DNA from: Pirellulimonas nuda | GTDB lineage: Bacteria > Planctomycetota > Planctomycetia > Pirellulales > Lacipirellulaceae | Direction of reading: 5' to 3' | Assembly: GCF_007750855.1 (NCBI RefSeq) | Contig: NZ_CP036291.1 | Coordinates: forward strand, 3,534,001 to 3,598,000 | DNA length: 64,000 bases | Part shown: piece by piece, positions 19,701-28,499 of the stretch | Numbering within the stretch: the stretch's first letter is position 1 | Layout of the letters: each line of letters opens with the position of its first letter | The notes under the pieces: generated by a model | The model's database searches: none | What the model was told of the DNA's origin: nothing | The model's input: the letters and a program-made list of their open reading frames with translations, nothing else | Program-made: the position numbers and the translations under genes

Positions 19701-22152
19701 CGGGCTGCTCACCCTCGCCGGCCTCAGCGAGACGACCGGGATGAGCGTCGCGGTCGACGGCGGCAGCACCCTCAACCTGCCGGCGCTGGCCGCCTACCGG
19801 TACGCGAGCATGACGGTCGCCGCGGGGGGGACCGTCAACGCCCTGGGGGTCACCGACATCACCGGAGCCCAGCTCAGCCTCACGCCGCAGACCTCCGTCA
19901 ACCTCGGCACGCTGGCGGTGATCGACGACGCCCGCATCGCGGTCAGCGGCGGCCGGGTGTTCAACCAAGTGAGCGCCACGGGCTACGCGCTGGTGACCAA
20001 CCCGGGCAGCGCTACGCTGCTCTCGGCGTCCGGCGCCGGCTCGCGGCTGGGGCTGCCGTCGCTGGATTCGATCACGTCGGTCGCCACCAGCGGGACGCAG
20101 ACCATCGAGGCCGCCGGCGGGGGCGTGCTCGACCTCTCGGGGGTCACCACCATCCAGAAGAACAACGGTGGGACCCTGAGGTTTCAGGCCCGCACCGGCG
20201 GCCGGTTGTCGCTCGGTGGCCTCGTCGCAAGCGGCTCGGTGCGGATCGAGGCGGACGGGCTCGATTCGGGGATCGAGGTCGCCGGCGACCTCGTGCTGGG
20301 CGCCTCGGCAAGCCTGCTGGTCGACAACCAAGCGACGCTCCGCGTGGGGGGGGACGTCTCCTACCCCGCGATCGAGTTCGATTACGACGGCGGAGTGTTG
20401 AACCTGGTCGGCGGCGGCGCCCAGCAGCTCGAGGTGGGGGGCGCGGACCTGCTGGTGGGCGGGGCGACGGCCGGCAACTTTGGACTCGGACGCCTGCTGG
20501 TCGGCTCGCCCGGTCAAGGGACAGGAGTGACGCTCGTCGACGCGGTCGACAACGGCAACCGCGGCGGCGCCGGCGGCCAGGACGAGTCGCTCTACCTGTA
20601 CGGCGTCGGTGGCCCGAACGGTTTGGTGGTCTACCCCGACTCGGTGCTGACCCTCAACGGATTAAATGTCTACGCCTGGGACCCCTCGGCCGGCGGCGGC
20701 GCCGGCGCGCAGGTCCACCTCAACAGCCTGTTCGCACCCGGACAAAACCGGATCCCGTACTTTGGCGGGGGGTACCTGCAGCTTACGGCGGACGTCGTGA
20801 ACTCCTGGCTCGAGGATGGGGGCGGGGCGTGGTCGAGCGCCGCGAGCTGGACCGCCGGCCTCGCGCCCAACGGCCCCAACGACGAGGCGATCCTTTCCGC
20901 GGCGCTGGTGAGCGGCCCGGCCACGATCGTCCTGGACCTCGACGCGACTGTCGCCTCGGTCAGGTTCGACAACGCCACGTACGGCTACACGATCGGCGCC
21001 GACGGCGTCCACCGCCTGACGCTCACCGGCGCGGCGCAGCTGAACGCCGTCGCGGGGACCCACGCGATCTCAGCGCCGATCGCTGGAACGGCCGGGCTCC
21101 ACAAGACCGGCGCCGGTCGTCTCACCCTCTCGGGCGCCAGCGACTACAGCGGCCCGACGCGCATCTCGGCGGGCGTGCTGGCGGTCGCCTCGGCCGGGGG
21201 CCTGGGGGCGAGCCGGTCGATTAACGTCGCCGCCGCCTCGACGCTCGACCTCAGCGGGCTGGGAGGCTACACGCTACCATCGGGGGGAAGGCTCGACGGC
21301 CAGGGGACGGTCGTGGTCCGCAAGGGCGCCCAGGCGGCGACCCTCACGATCCCGCAGACGGGCGTGCTGGGGGGGAGCCTGACCCTGCTGGGCGACGTCG
21401 CAAACGCCGGCCGGCTGGCGCCTGGCGCCTCGCCCGGCATCGTGACGGTTGTCGGCGACTACACGCAGCTTGCCGGCAGCACGCTCGAGATCGAGTTCGG
21501 CGGGCTTACCCCCAGCGTAGAACACGACCTCGTCATCGTGACCGGCGCGGCCGACCTCAACGGGTCGCTCGCCGTGCCGCTCTACAACGGCTACACCCCC
21601 AATTTCTCGTCGGGGGTCGCGTTGGAGTACATCACGGCCTTGACCGCCGCGGGGGGCGTGAGCGGACGGTTTGTCGACGCCGACTCGCCGAACTCCAGCT
21701 ATGGGGTCATCGTCATCTACGGGTCCCACACCGTCGAGGTCGCTTTGACGCCGGGGACCGGCTTCCAGTCGCTGCTGGCCGACATGAACGGAAACGGGTT
21801 CCTTGACCCGGGCGATTGGGCCGGGTTCGCCCACGCCCTACGCGACCCCGACGGTTACGACGACGGCTTCTTCCAACCGGGCCGCCACATCGCCGTCGGC
21901 GATCTGGACCGGAACGGGCGCCTTGATTTCGACGACGTTGGCCGCTTCGCGACGTACTATGCTGCGGGCGGGGGCGCCTCGTACGCGGAGGTGCTCGCGG
22001 GGATTTCGGGCCGGTTGGCCGTCCCCGAGCCGGTGTCCGCCGTGCTCCTCGTGACCGTCGCGGCCCCGTGGCTGGCGGCCCCGACGCGGCGTCGCAGGCT
22101 CCGGATTGGCGCCCCCAACCGCGGCGCCGTCGGAACGGGGCGCCTACGATGA
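16777..22152 (+). CDS. Tandem (double) PEP-CTERM/dockerin-like secreted protein with 189-aa repeats
   Basis: The 1,791-aa frame reads as two complete exported proteins in a row. Part 1 (residues 1-356) has a signal peptide, a beta-rich body, a dockerin-like pair GDYNLDGFVDAADYSVWRD...DGSGVIDAGDYDVWRD (269-319) and a VPEP-hydrophobic-RRSRHR tail (329-354). Part 2 starts with a new signal-peptide-like stretch (WCGPVVLSALTLLPPAPADA), then GGVWSNPGNWD, three and a partial fourth 189-aa repeat (residues about 499-1136), autotransporter-type strand repeats (GAGRLTLSGASDYSGPT, about 1443), a second calcium-type motif pair (DMNGNGFLDPGDW, DLDRNGRLDFDDV) and a second VPEP tail ending in RRRR. I took the ATG at 16777; the open frame upstream is antisense to the sigma gene. 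Its stop overlaps the next start (ATGA). It is probably sorted to the cell envelope. Confidence 0.88.
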   Translation: MRHANTARLGVSVRDQTTGPVLGLLLLVLLAAPTPAEPARFWIATSAEAPAGPGSPSVPAPWGAPRLFYLWAQPATVAEGAYDPLQNPFDVLQRFSLNLVAPDPEVIFTQASITVHNPQIGPNARRFEFVNDAGTGLALTTPQRRLAGDAYPLQGAQGYSIFSNDTIDIGPLCDPGDGLCTPSLGGAPAWLIATLSLQLEPGSPDAALFLQIGELGMNHLGAGSAQTMVVFGDGAGPVYRAGPAGASDRGVTLPGDTPDLLLRTTPAPGDYNLDGFVDAADYSVWRDSLTQAGAGLAADGDGSGVIDAGDYDVWRDNFGVPAGATLARPVPEPAAGLLLALAVAYLCVSRRSRHRGAWCGPVVLSALTLLPPAPADAAQIVARWTGPSGGVWSNPGNWDANQTPANGVDTYAVVIPTDLTVNLDVGVPSPVEIDALNLAGNANLSIAAGQKLSVLGGTLLEGTLALNGGGAEFNALGGGVGFGSNARVSVVGGATASLSATGYALVTNPGSATLLSAAGAGSRLGLPSLGSITSIATSGTQTIEAAGGGVLDLSGVTTIQKNNGGTLRFRVAGAGSSLDLSALQSISGSTLMDVSGSGLLTLAGLSETTGMSVAVDGGSTLNLPALAAYRYASMTVAAGGTVNAPGVTDITGAQLSLTPQTSVNLGTLAVIDDARIAVSGGRVFNQVSATGYALVTNPGSATLLSASGAGSRLGLPSLDSITSVATSGTQTIEAAGGGVLDLSGVTTIQKNNGGTLKFRVAGAGSSLDLSALQSISGSTLMDVSGSGLLTLAGLSETTGMSVAVDGGSTLNLPALAAYRYASMTVAAGGTVNAPGVTDITGAQLSLTPQTSVNLGTLAVIDDARIAVSGGRVFNQVSATGYALVTNPGSATLLSASGAGSRLGLPSLDSITSVATSGTQTIEAAGGGVLDLSGVTTIQKNNGGTLRFRVAGAGSSLDLSALQSISGSTLMDVSGSGLLTLAGLSETTGMSVAVDGGSTLNLPALAAYRYASMTVAAGGTVNALGVTDITGAQLSLTPQTSVNLGTLAVIDDARIAVSGGRVFNQVSATGYALVTNPGSATLLSASGAGSRLGLPSLDSITSVATSGTQTIEAAGGGVLDLSGVTTIQKNNGGTLRFQARTGGRLSLGGLVASGSVRIEADGLDSGIEVAGDLVLGASASLLVDNQATLRVGGDVSYPAIEFDYDGGVLNLVGGGAQQLEVGGADLLVGGATAGNFGLGRLLVGSPGQGTGVTLVDAVDNGNRGGAGGQDESLYLYGVGGPNGLVVYPDSVLTLNGLNVYAWDPSAGGGAGAQVHLNSLFAPGQNRIPYFGGGYLQLTADVVNSWLEDGGGAWSSAASWTAGLAPNGPNDEAILSAALVSGPATIVLDLDATVASVRFDNATYGYTIGADGVHRLTLTGAAQLNAVAGTHAISAPIAGTAGLHKTGAGRLTLSGASDYSGPTRISAGVLAVASAGGLGASRSINVAAASTLDLSGLGGYTLPSGGRLDGQGTVVVRKGAQAATLTIPQTGVLGGSLTLLGDVANAGRLAPGASPGIVTVVGDYTQLAGSTLEIEFGGLTPSVEHDLVIVTGAADLNGSLAVPLYNGYTPNFSSGVALEYITALTAAGGVSGRFVDADSPNSSYGVIVIYGSHTVEVALTPGTGFQSLLADMNGNGFLDPGDWAGFAHALRDPDGYDDGFFQPGRHIAVGDLDRNGRLDFDDVGRFATYYAAGGGASYAEVLAGISGRLAVPEPVSAVLLVTVAAPWLAAPTRRRRLRIGAPNRGAVGTGRLR
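18271..20184 (+). repeat. 567-bp tandem repeat array (3.4 copies) inside the PEP-CTERM gene
   Basis: Units begin at 18271, 18838, 19405 and 19972, exactly 567 bp (189 codons) apart. The fourth is partial and diverges near 20184. Units differ at only a few positions, and the first is the most divergent near its 5' end. The near identity means recent expansion or gene conversion, and copy number may be mis-assembled. Confidence 0.95.
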
Positions 22153-23096
22153 ACGCTCCCCGGCGGCCCCACGTCCGGCCCTCGCCCGACGCACCTCCAC
22201 CGGCGCTGAGCGGGTTTACGCTGGTCGAGCTGCTGGTGGTGATCGCGATCGTCGGCGTCCTGACCGCGCTGCTCCTGCCCGCGGTCCAGTCGGCCCGCGG
22301 GTCGGCCCGTCGCAGCAGCTGCGCCAACCACCTCCGGCAGCTGGGGCTCGCGGTCCACGCCTACGAATCCCAACACGGCGCGTTCCCGGCCGGCGCACAG
22401 CTGCACGACCAAGAGAAACTCCCCGGCGTCAGCTGGCGGGTGCTGATCTTGCCCCACATGGAAGAGGGGGCCCTCTACGAACAGATCGGGCCGACCCCCG
22501 ACGGCGGCGCCCTCGATTGGTCGGCCCAGACCGTCGTGATCGCCCCGCTGGTGTGCCCGAGCACCCCGGCGCAGCAAGACAACCCGCTGCTGCTCAAGGA
22601 GTCGAAGTACTACGGGGTCGCCGGGGCCCTGAGATCCGGCGGGTACCTCGACCTCGAGGACGCGCAGTGCGGCGACCTGAGCGCCAACGGTTTCTTCTTC
22701 CCGGGGAGCCGGACCCGCGTCGCGCAGATCGAGGACGGGACGTCGCACACGCTGGCCATCGGTGAACGCGACACGACCTTCCACGACTGGATGACCGGGG
22801 CCAACTGGCGGGACGCGCCCCCCACACGGGTCTGCAGCTTCGCGGCGAGCAACATCCGCTACCCGGTCAACGCCGACCGCGCCGAATGGGGCTACTTCGT
22901 CGGCGACTTCTCGGTCCCCCCGGGGGCCGAGAAGACGATACTGCTGAACGACCTGAACTTCGCGAGCCTCCACCCCGGCGGCGCCCAGTTCTGCTTGGGC
23001 GACGCGGGCGTCCAGTTCCTGTCGGAGGAGATCGATTTCACCGTTTACGAAGACATGGCGACGATCGCCGGCGGTGAGGTCAGGGGTCGGCCGTAG
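22149..23096 (+). CDS. DUF1559 family pseudopilin-like protein
   Basis: The 315-aa protein has a type IV prepilin-like N-terminus, GFTLVELLVVIAIVGVLTAL (about residues 22-41), followed by the DUF1559 body: a CANHLRQLGLAVHAYE helix, AAP-type loops and the closing SLHPGGAQFCLGDAGVQFL signature. The start ATG at 22149 overlaps the stop of the PEP-CTERM gene (ATGA), suggesting translational coupling. The in-frame ATG at 22068 lies inside that gene and is less likely. The family is hugely expanded in planctomycetes; the role is not established but is thought to be a secreted or pilin-like surface component. Its 3' end overlaps the convergent kinase gene by 17 bp. Confidence 0.93.
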   Translation: MNAPRRPHVRPSPDAPPPALSGFTLVELLVVIAIVGVLTALLLPAVQSARGSARRSSCANHLRQLGLAVHAYESQHGAFPAGAQLHDQEKLPGVSWRVLILPHMEEGALYEQIGPTPDGGALDWSAQTVVIAPLVCPSTPAQQDNPLLLKESKYYGVAGALRSGGYLDLEDAQCGDLSANGFFFPGSRTRVAQIEDGTSHTLAIGERDTTFHDWMTGANWRDAPPTRVCSFAASNIRYPVNADRAEWGYFVGDFSVPPGAEKTILLNDLNFASLHPGGAQFCLGDAGVQFLSEEIDFTVYEDMATIAGGEVRGRP

Positions 23097-25173
23097 ACGC
23101 CCCTTCTGTATCGGACGCCTGGGCCGAGCCGGGCGGCCGGAGGGTCAACGGCGGGTTGCCGGTGAGCTGGCAGGCCATCAGGTACGCCGACTCTGGGTCG
23201 TGCGGCCAGCGGCCCTCCAACTCCTGCTTCAGCTCCGCGACGCGGGCCAGGTTCGCCTGCGCCGATGCGAAGCCCAGCACCTTGGTCAACGCCCACTCCG
23301 ACTCCAGCCAATCCAGCTGCAGAGCCGGCTCCGCCGGGGCCTGCATCGCCAGCCGCTGGTTCAGCCCCCGCGCCCGAGCGAGCAGGTCCGCCGCCCCCTC
23401 CCGATCGTCCGCCAGAGCGAGGCGCGCCAGCCGCGTGTAGCAGACCGCCAACGCGTGATCGATTTGGGCGGGATCCTGCGCCTCTGGACGGAATAAAGCG
23501 AGCGACTGGGTCGCCGCCTCGTAGTGCCCTCGCGCGGCGTCCGCATCCCCTAGTGCGTCTGCGAGCTGCGCCTTGGCGAGTTGCAACAGCGTGGCCTCCC
23601 GGCGGCCCGCGGCCGGGACGGGTCCTCCGCCCGGCTCGATCGGGGCAAGCGATCGCAGCAAGTCGGCCGCCAGATCGCGTCGCAGCGGCTGGGCCGGCGA
23701 CGGCGGCCAGAACTCCCAGGGGTTGGCCCTCCCTTCCCAAGCGTCGAGCCGGTCGCGGAGCGCCTTGGTCGTATCGTCGGCGGCCCGCACCGCCTGGTCC
23801 TTCTGACGGATCAGGCGGTTCCGCTCGGCGTAGCGGGTCTGCAGTTCCAGACGCTGGCCGCGGAACACGACCGCCGCCAACGGCCCCGCAACCGCGAGCA
23901 GCACAACCAGCCCACCCGCGAGTGCGGCGGCGGGGTTCCGCTTCACCCATCGCCAGAGCCGCTCGCGCCGCGACGTGGGGCGGGCCAAGATCGCCACACC
24001 GGTCAGGTGACGCCGCAGCTCTTGGGCAACCTGCTGCGCCGTCTGGTACCGCTTTTGAGGGTCTTTCTCAAGGCACTTCAGCGTGATCGTTTCCAGGTCC
24101 CTGGGGATGTGCGAAGCGAGCTTCCGGGGTCCCGGGGCCTCGTCGTGGATGATCTGGTGCATGATCATCCGGGCGTTTCCGCGGAACGGCAGCTCCCCGG
24201 TGAGCAGGCGGAAGAGCGTCACGCCGAGGGAATAGACGTCGCTACGCCTGTCGGCTGCATGGCTCTCCCCCTTGGCCTGCTCGGGGGACATGTAGGCCGG
24301 AGTCCCCAAGACCTGCCCGTCGACGGTGACGGTCACCTCGCCGGCCTCCCGCCGCGCCAACCCAAAATCCAGCAGGTGGGGCTCGTCGGCCCCGTCGATC
24401 ATGATGTTGCCGGGCTTCAGGTCGCGGTGGATCACCCCTTTCTCGTGCGCGTGGTGGAGCGCCTCGGCGATCTTCACGGCCAGCGCGGCCGCGTCGCGCG
24501 CCGGCGGCCGCTGCGCCGTGAGCCAGTCGTCGAGCGTGACGCCCCGAATCAGGTCGCTGACGATGTAGATGGTGTCGCCGTCACGCCCCACCTCATGGAC
24601 GCCCACGATATTGGGGTGCTGCAGCTGGGCGGCCGCCCGCGCTTCGCGCAAAAACTTCTCGGACTCATCCGCGTCCATCATCCCCTGACGTGGGATCTTG
24701 ACCGCCACCCCCCGGTCGAGCTCGGTGTCGCGTGCTTTCCAGACCGAACCGAAGCCGCCGACCCCGAGCCGTTCGAGCAATTCGAACCGTCCGACCCGGG
24801 TTACCGCGGGCGCCTCGCGCGTGGCCTGCGGCCCCCCCACCAGACAGAACCGGCTGCCGCACGACGCGCAGACCAGGTCCACAAAGGACGCGTCAACCGC
24901 CACCCGTTTGGGCGACTGGCAGTGCGGGCAGCGCACCTCGAGCGTGTTGCCGCCGTCGGCCTGCGTGGCGAGCGCCAGCGTGCTGCGCCGCCCCATCCGC
25001 TCGACGTGGTGCTCCTCTGAAAAGTAGTCTCGCAACTGGTCGGCAAACGCTGGGTGGGCCGCGATCAGCGTGTCAGGTTCGGGGCGTTCCCCCGCGTCAA
25101 GCCGTCGCAGGTACTCCGCTAGAACCTCGTCCAGGCTCGTCTCGGGGCCGCTTCCGTCGGTGGGTCCAATCAT
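23080..25173 (-). CDS. Membrane Ser/Thr protein kinase with zinc-ribbon N-terminus
   Basis: The 697-aa protein (counting from the ATG at 25173) has a zinc-ribbon-like pair CPHC (82-85) / CASC (102-105), then a canonical kinase domain: GVGGFGSVW glycine loop, VAVKIPRQ lysine K159, HRDLKPGN with D251, DFGLA (269-273), GTPAYMSPEQ and SDVYSLGVTL. It has one membrane helix (about residues 418-440), then a helical C-terminal region that may hold TPR-like repeats. An upstream in-frame ATG at 25194 adds only MHPRRLR. The N-terminal LDEVLAEYLRRLDAGERPEPD segment is common in planctomycete kinases. It converges on the DUF1559 gene with a 17-bp overlap. The substrate is unknown. Confidence 0.93.
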   Translation of the reverse strand: MIGPTDGSGPETSLDEVLAEYLRRLDAGERPEPDTLIAAHPAFADQLRDYFSEEHHVERMGRRSTLALATQADGGNTLEVRCPHCQSPKRVAVDASFVDLVCASCGSRFCLVGGPQATREAPAVTRVGRFELLERLGVGGFGSVWKARDTELDRGVAVKIPRQGMMDADESEKFLREARAAAQLQHPNIVGVHEVGRDGDTIYIVSDLIRGVTLDDWLTAQRPPARDAAALAVKIAEALHHAHEKGVIHRDLKPGNIMIDGADEPHLLDFGLARREAGEVTVTVDGQVLGTPAYMSPEQAKGESHAADRRSDVYSLGVTLFRLLTGELPFRGNARMIMHQIIHDEAPGPRKLASHIPRDLETITLKCLEKDPQKRYQTAQQVAQELRRHLTGVAILARPTSRRERLWRWVKRNPAAALAGGLVVLLAVAGPLAAVVFRGQRLELQTRYAERNRLIRQKDQAVRAADDTTKALRDRLDAWEGRANPWEFWPPSPAQPLRRDLAADLLRSLAPIEPGGGPVPAAGRREATLLQLAKAQLADALGDADAARGHYEAATQSLALFRPEAQDPAQIDHALAVCYTRLARLALADDREGAADLLARARGLNQRLAMQAPAEPALQLDWLESEWALTKVLGFASAQANLARVAELKQELEGRWPHDPESAYLMACQLTGNPPLTLRPPGSAQASDTEGASTADP

Positions 25174-25380
25174 CCGCAGGCGTCTGGGGTGCACGTAAGT
25201 GGGACGCGTTGGCGGGGGCGCAGCGGGATCGGCCGGTGCTGCCGCGACAGCTTAACCCGGTGACGGGTCAAAAAAAACTCACCCCACGCGCGGTCCGGCC
25301 ACGCCCGGACGGCGCCTCTCCCTAAGACGGGGAAGCCCAATGGGGCGCCCCCAAGGTTCGACCGCCTTCTGGAGAGAACG

Positions 25381-27891
25381 ATGAAACAATGTAGGAACTG
25401 GTCTGATTCGCGGCTCAAGCTGCACGCCGGCGTGGCCCTGTGGACCGCGTTGCCGCTGCTGGCCGGCTGTGCGGTCGCCGACGCGACCGCACCCGCGGCG
25501 GATCACGCGGACTCGGGTGGGGACGCCCCGAGCGCGTGGGTCGTGACCGACGAGGTGAAGAAGGCCGCGGCGCAGGCGCTGCAGGAAGAACGCCAAGAAG
25601 AAGCCGATTTCGAGCAGAGGTTGCTGCAACACCGCGACCGCGACACCATCGTGGAGCAGTTGTGCGAGGTCGTGAAGCACGGCAAGGCCCACTTCATCAC
25701 TGCGTATCAAGCGGCGCTGGGGACGCTGGATGTCCGTGACGCGAACGGGCTTACCCCGCTGACGGTGGCCGCGATGGCTGGCCGCTTGGACTCGGTCGAC
25801 GCGCTGCTCCGCCTGGGGGCGGACCCGGACTTCGCCAGCCAGGTGGGGGAGGACGCCCGGTTCTCGCCGCTGCACGCGGCCGCCGGCGCCGGGAGCATCG
25901 CCTGCGCCAAGCGGCTCTTGGACGCGGGCGCCGACCCTGACGCACGCGGCCCGGGGGGGCAAACGCCCGCCGACTGGTTGCAGAGCAACGGCTGGGCGCC
26001 GGCCGACGCCCCGGGACCCCTGGCGGCGCAGCTCGACCGGCTCCTTGCCGAGCGGGACGAGAACCAGGACGTGCTGAGCCCCGCGCGCACGCCGGAGCAA
26101 GAGAATCAGAGGATCCACGCGGCGCTGGCCGGACGAGCACTCGACTGGCGGCAGCGGCTTGAGCTTTTTCGGCGCATGAACCTTGAGCGTCCCAACAACC
26201 CCCAGGCGACCCGCGAGATCGCGCGTGTGCTCATCGAACGGGAGTTCTACGCGATGGCGCTCGAAATGCTCGGCGAGCGCCTGGCGGCCGACCCGCAAGA
26301 CGCCCAGGCGTGGGCGCTGAAGGGCGAGGCCTGCTACCGCACCAAGCGGCTCCCCGACGCGCTGCATTCCTACGACGCCGCGCTGGGCCTGCAGCCCAAC
26401 AACGGCGACTGGCTCCGCAAACGCGCCGGCGTCCACCGTGCGTTGGGATCCGCCGCCAGCGCCCACGCCGACCTGGACGCGGCGCAGGAGCACGGCGCCG
26501 ACCCAGCTTCAACGCTCAACACGCGCGGGCTCGTGTACGAGCTTCAGGAGCGTACCGGGGACGCGCTGTCCGCCTACCGGGCAGCGATCGAGGCGGACCC
26601 ACGTCTGACCTACCCCTATTACAACTTGGCGAGACTCAGCAAGCAGCGTGGCGCGTTAGACGAAGCGATCGAGCAGTGCCTGCTTAGCGTCGCGGCCAAC
26701 CCCCTCAACGCATTCGCCCACAGCCGTTTGGCCCTTTACCTCAGCCAGGCCGATCGCCTGCCCGAGGCGGTCGCCGCCAATCACCGCGCGCTGCGCGTGG
26801 CGCCCGGCGCGCGGTCCGCGAAGCAGCCGCACTACAACCTGGGGGTGCTGCTGGCCCAGAACCACCAACCGCTGGAAACACTCGAGCATATGACCGAAGT
26901 CTTGGCGACCGACCCCGGCTTCTTCCACGCCTATAAGTTCCGTGCGGAGGCCCTCAAGGAGCTCGGGGACGCATCGGGCGCCTACGAAGACCTCAAGATG
27001 CACGAGCAACTGACGCTGATCGACCAGATTCAAACCCGGCTCGGTTTGGCGTCGGTCCACACGCCGATCCCCGATGGGCGCCCGATCGTGGTCGGCGCAA
27101 GTCAGCAGTGGGGCGCGTCGGACGTGCGCGGAGAAGCGGGCGCCGCTTGGTCGTCCGCCGGCGGCCGTCCCGTGACGCTCGCCCGGCTGATGCTCTGCAA
27201 TGCTGCGGTCAACGACGACGACTTCCGTGTGCTGGCCGCGCTGGCCGCGGGCGCCGACGCCGAGACGACGTCCCCGAAAGGTCTTACCCCGCTGCTCCTC
27301 GCCGCCGGCCGAAGCAACAACCCGCTGGTGATCAAGCGCCTGATCGCTGCCGGCGCCGACCAGACGCAGACCACCCCCGACGGGCAGAACGTCGTCGCGT
27401 TGCTGGCCCGGAGGGCGGAGACGTCGGGCGACGGGGCGGGGCTGTTCGACGCCGAGGCCTTGGCGCGGCCCGACGCCGCGGCGGATCTCGAGTCGATCGT
27501 GGATCGCGCGATCGAGGCGTCCATCGATCAAGACCTCAAGGCAATCTCCGGGCTTGTCGAGGAGGAACGCGCCCGCCGGGCCGAGAACGCCGCGGACGAG
27601 CGGGAGATCCGTGAGATGGAAGCCCAGATCGCGGCAGCCGCCGGCGGGGGCTACGACGACTACCGCCAGTACAGCCTCGAGATGGGCGAACGCTACGAAC
27701 GCTACGAGCAAGATAGCGATCTGCGGAGGCAGCTCAGCAGCCGGGCCTCTTCCGCGGCCTCGGGCCAGGCCCTCACGGTCAGCGTGGGGGCGATCCGCAA
27801 GGCGAAAGCGATTTATGCGGGTAGCCCGGAGCGGTACGAGGAGTTCCGCCAGAGGTTGAGGGCGACGATGGAGTACTTCAAGCCGCGTTAG
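25381..27891 (+). CDS. Ankyrin- and TPR-repeat lipoprotein
   Basis: The 836-aa product starts with a lipoprotein signal peptide: a hydrophobic segment ending in the lipobox LLAGC, with lipidated Cys30. Two ankyrin-like repeats (GLTPLTVAAMAGRLDSVDALLRLGADPD and SPLHAAAGAGSIACAKRLLDAGADPD) lie at about residues 120-190. A run of TPR-like repeats spans about 270-550 (for example ALKGEACYRTKRLPDALHSYDAALGLQP), and a second ankyrin block (GLTPLLLAAGRSNNPLVIKRLIAAGAD) is near 640. The C-terminal helix is charged. It is likely a periplasmic or membrane-anchored scaffold. A strong hairpin follows the stop. Confidence 0.9.
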   Translation: MKQCRNWSDSRLKLHAGVALWTALPLLAGCAVADATAPAADHADSGGDAPSAWVVTDEVKKAAAQALQEERQEEADFEQRLLQHRDRDTIVEQLCEVVKHGKAHFITAYQAALGTLDVRDANGLTPLTVAAMAGRLDSVDALLRLGADPDFASQVGEDARFSPLHAAAGAGSIACAKRLLDAGADPDARGPGGQTPADWLQSNGWAPADAPGPLAAQLDRLLAERDENQDVLSPARTPEQENQRIHAALAGRALDWRQRLELFRRMNLERPNNPQATREIARVLIEREFYAMALEMLGERLAADPQDAQAWALKGEACYRTKRLPDALHSYDAALGLQPNNGDWLRKRAGVHRALGSAASAHADLDAAQEHGADPASTLNTRGLVYELQERTGDALSAYRAAIEADPRLTYPYYNLARLSKQRGALDEAIEQCLLSVAANPLNAFAHSRLALYLSQADRLPEAVAANHRALRVAPGARSAKQPHYNLGVLLAQNHQPLETLEHMTEVLATDPGFFHAYKFRAEALKELGDASGAYEDLKMHEQLTLIDQIQTRLGLASVHTPIPDGRPIVVGASQQWGASDVRGEAGAAWSSAGGRPVTLARLMLCNAAVNDDDFRVLAALAAGADAETTSPKGLTPLLLAAGRSNNPLVIKRLIAAGADQTQTTPDGQNVVALLARRAETSGDGAGLFDAEALARPDAAADLESIVDRAIEASIDQDLKAISGLVEEERARRAENAADEREIREMEAQIAAAAGGGYDDYRQYSLEMGERYERYEQDSDLRRQLSSRASSAASGQALTVSVGAIRKAKAIYAGSPERYEEFRQRLRATMEYFKPR

Positions 27892-27921
27892 TCGCGCGAA
27901 CTCTCGGTGAAATCCGGTCTG

Positions 27922-27949
27922 CCGGCGGCGCCTTGGAGGGCGCCGCCGG
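27922..27949 (+). terminator. Perfect GC-rich hairpin downstream of the ankyrin/TPR gene
   Basis: An 11-bp perfect stem (CCGGCGGCGCC / GGCGCCGCCGG) with a 6-nt loop lies 30 bp after the stop codon. There is no T-tract, so it would be an unusual intrinsic terminator or an RNA 3'-end stabiliser. Confidence 0.6.
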
Positions 27950-28499
27950 AAATAGGCGGACCCGCACGGTCGGGAGCCCTGCTTGTTTCGCGCTTGCGGG
28001 GTTCTCGGACCGGCTCTTCGCTGTGGCCAACTAACAAACCAGCGCCAACGGTGGGAGGCGTGGCGAAACGTTCGACTGCTCCGGGTTGCTGTGCCTGCCG
28101 GGTCGCCGCGACGGCAGGACGTCGTCGGGACGGGAGCTCCTCCGCGTCGGCCCATCGTTCACCGGGGCCCCAGCATGGCACGTACGGTTGCTTGCGCTTC
28201 TGCCACTGCATCCTTTCGTGATTGGGGACGAGGCGGGTAGCGCTGCGGTGGGGGGGTGGCTGCCCGCGGCCGGCGCCTAACCCGCCCGCGAGCCAAGCCG
28301 ATGCGAGGGGTCGACAGGCTGACGCGGGGAGGTTTCTGGCAATGCAGAGCGTCCCGAACGCGCGTCGAGCCTTCGGCGCCGGCCTCTACGATCTGCGAAT
28401 CTCGATATTCCGGCCGACGTCGACACAGGTCCCTCCCCTGCCCCGGCGGGGCCGTCGTGTCCCGCTACGGCGTCGTCCGACCGCTCGAGATCTCGAGCC
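27950..28499. other. 550-bp intergenic stretch with no supported gene
   Basis: It lies between convergent genes. I see no conserved coding frame. It contains a short GC hairpin (GCCCC GGC GGGGC near 28442-28454) and a 14-bp perfect palindrome CTCGAGATCTCGAG just before the convergent TMEM43-like gene stop, which may act in termination. Confidence 0.4.

Noticed and set aside
18376-20517. 713-codon open frame on the minus strand
   Set aside because: It is antisense to the 567-bp repeats of the PEP-CTERM gene; GC-rich repeats keep the opposite strand open. Its text (GDRRDRIQRRQPQPRAG) is low-complexity and has no start signal.
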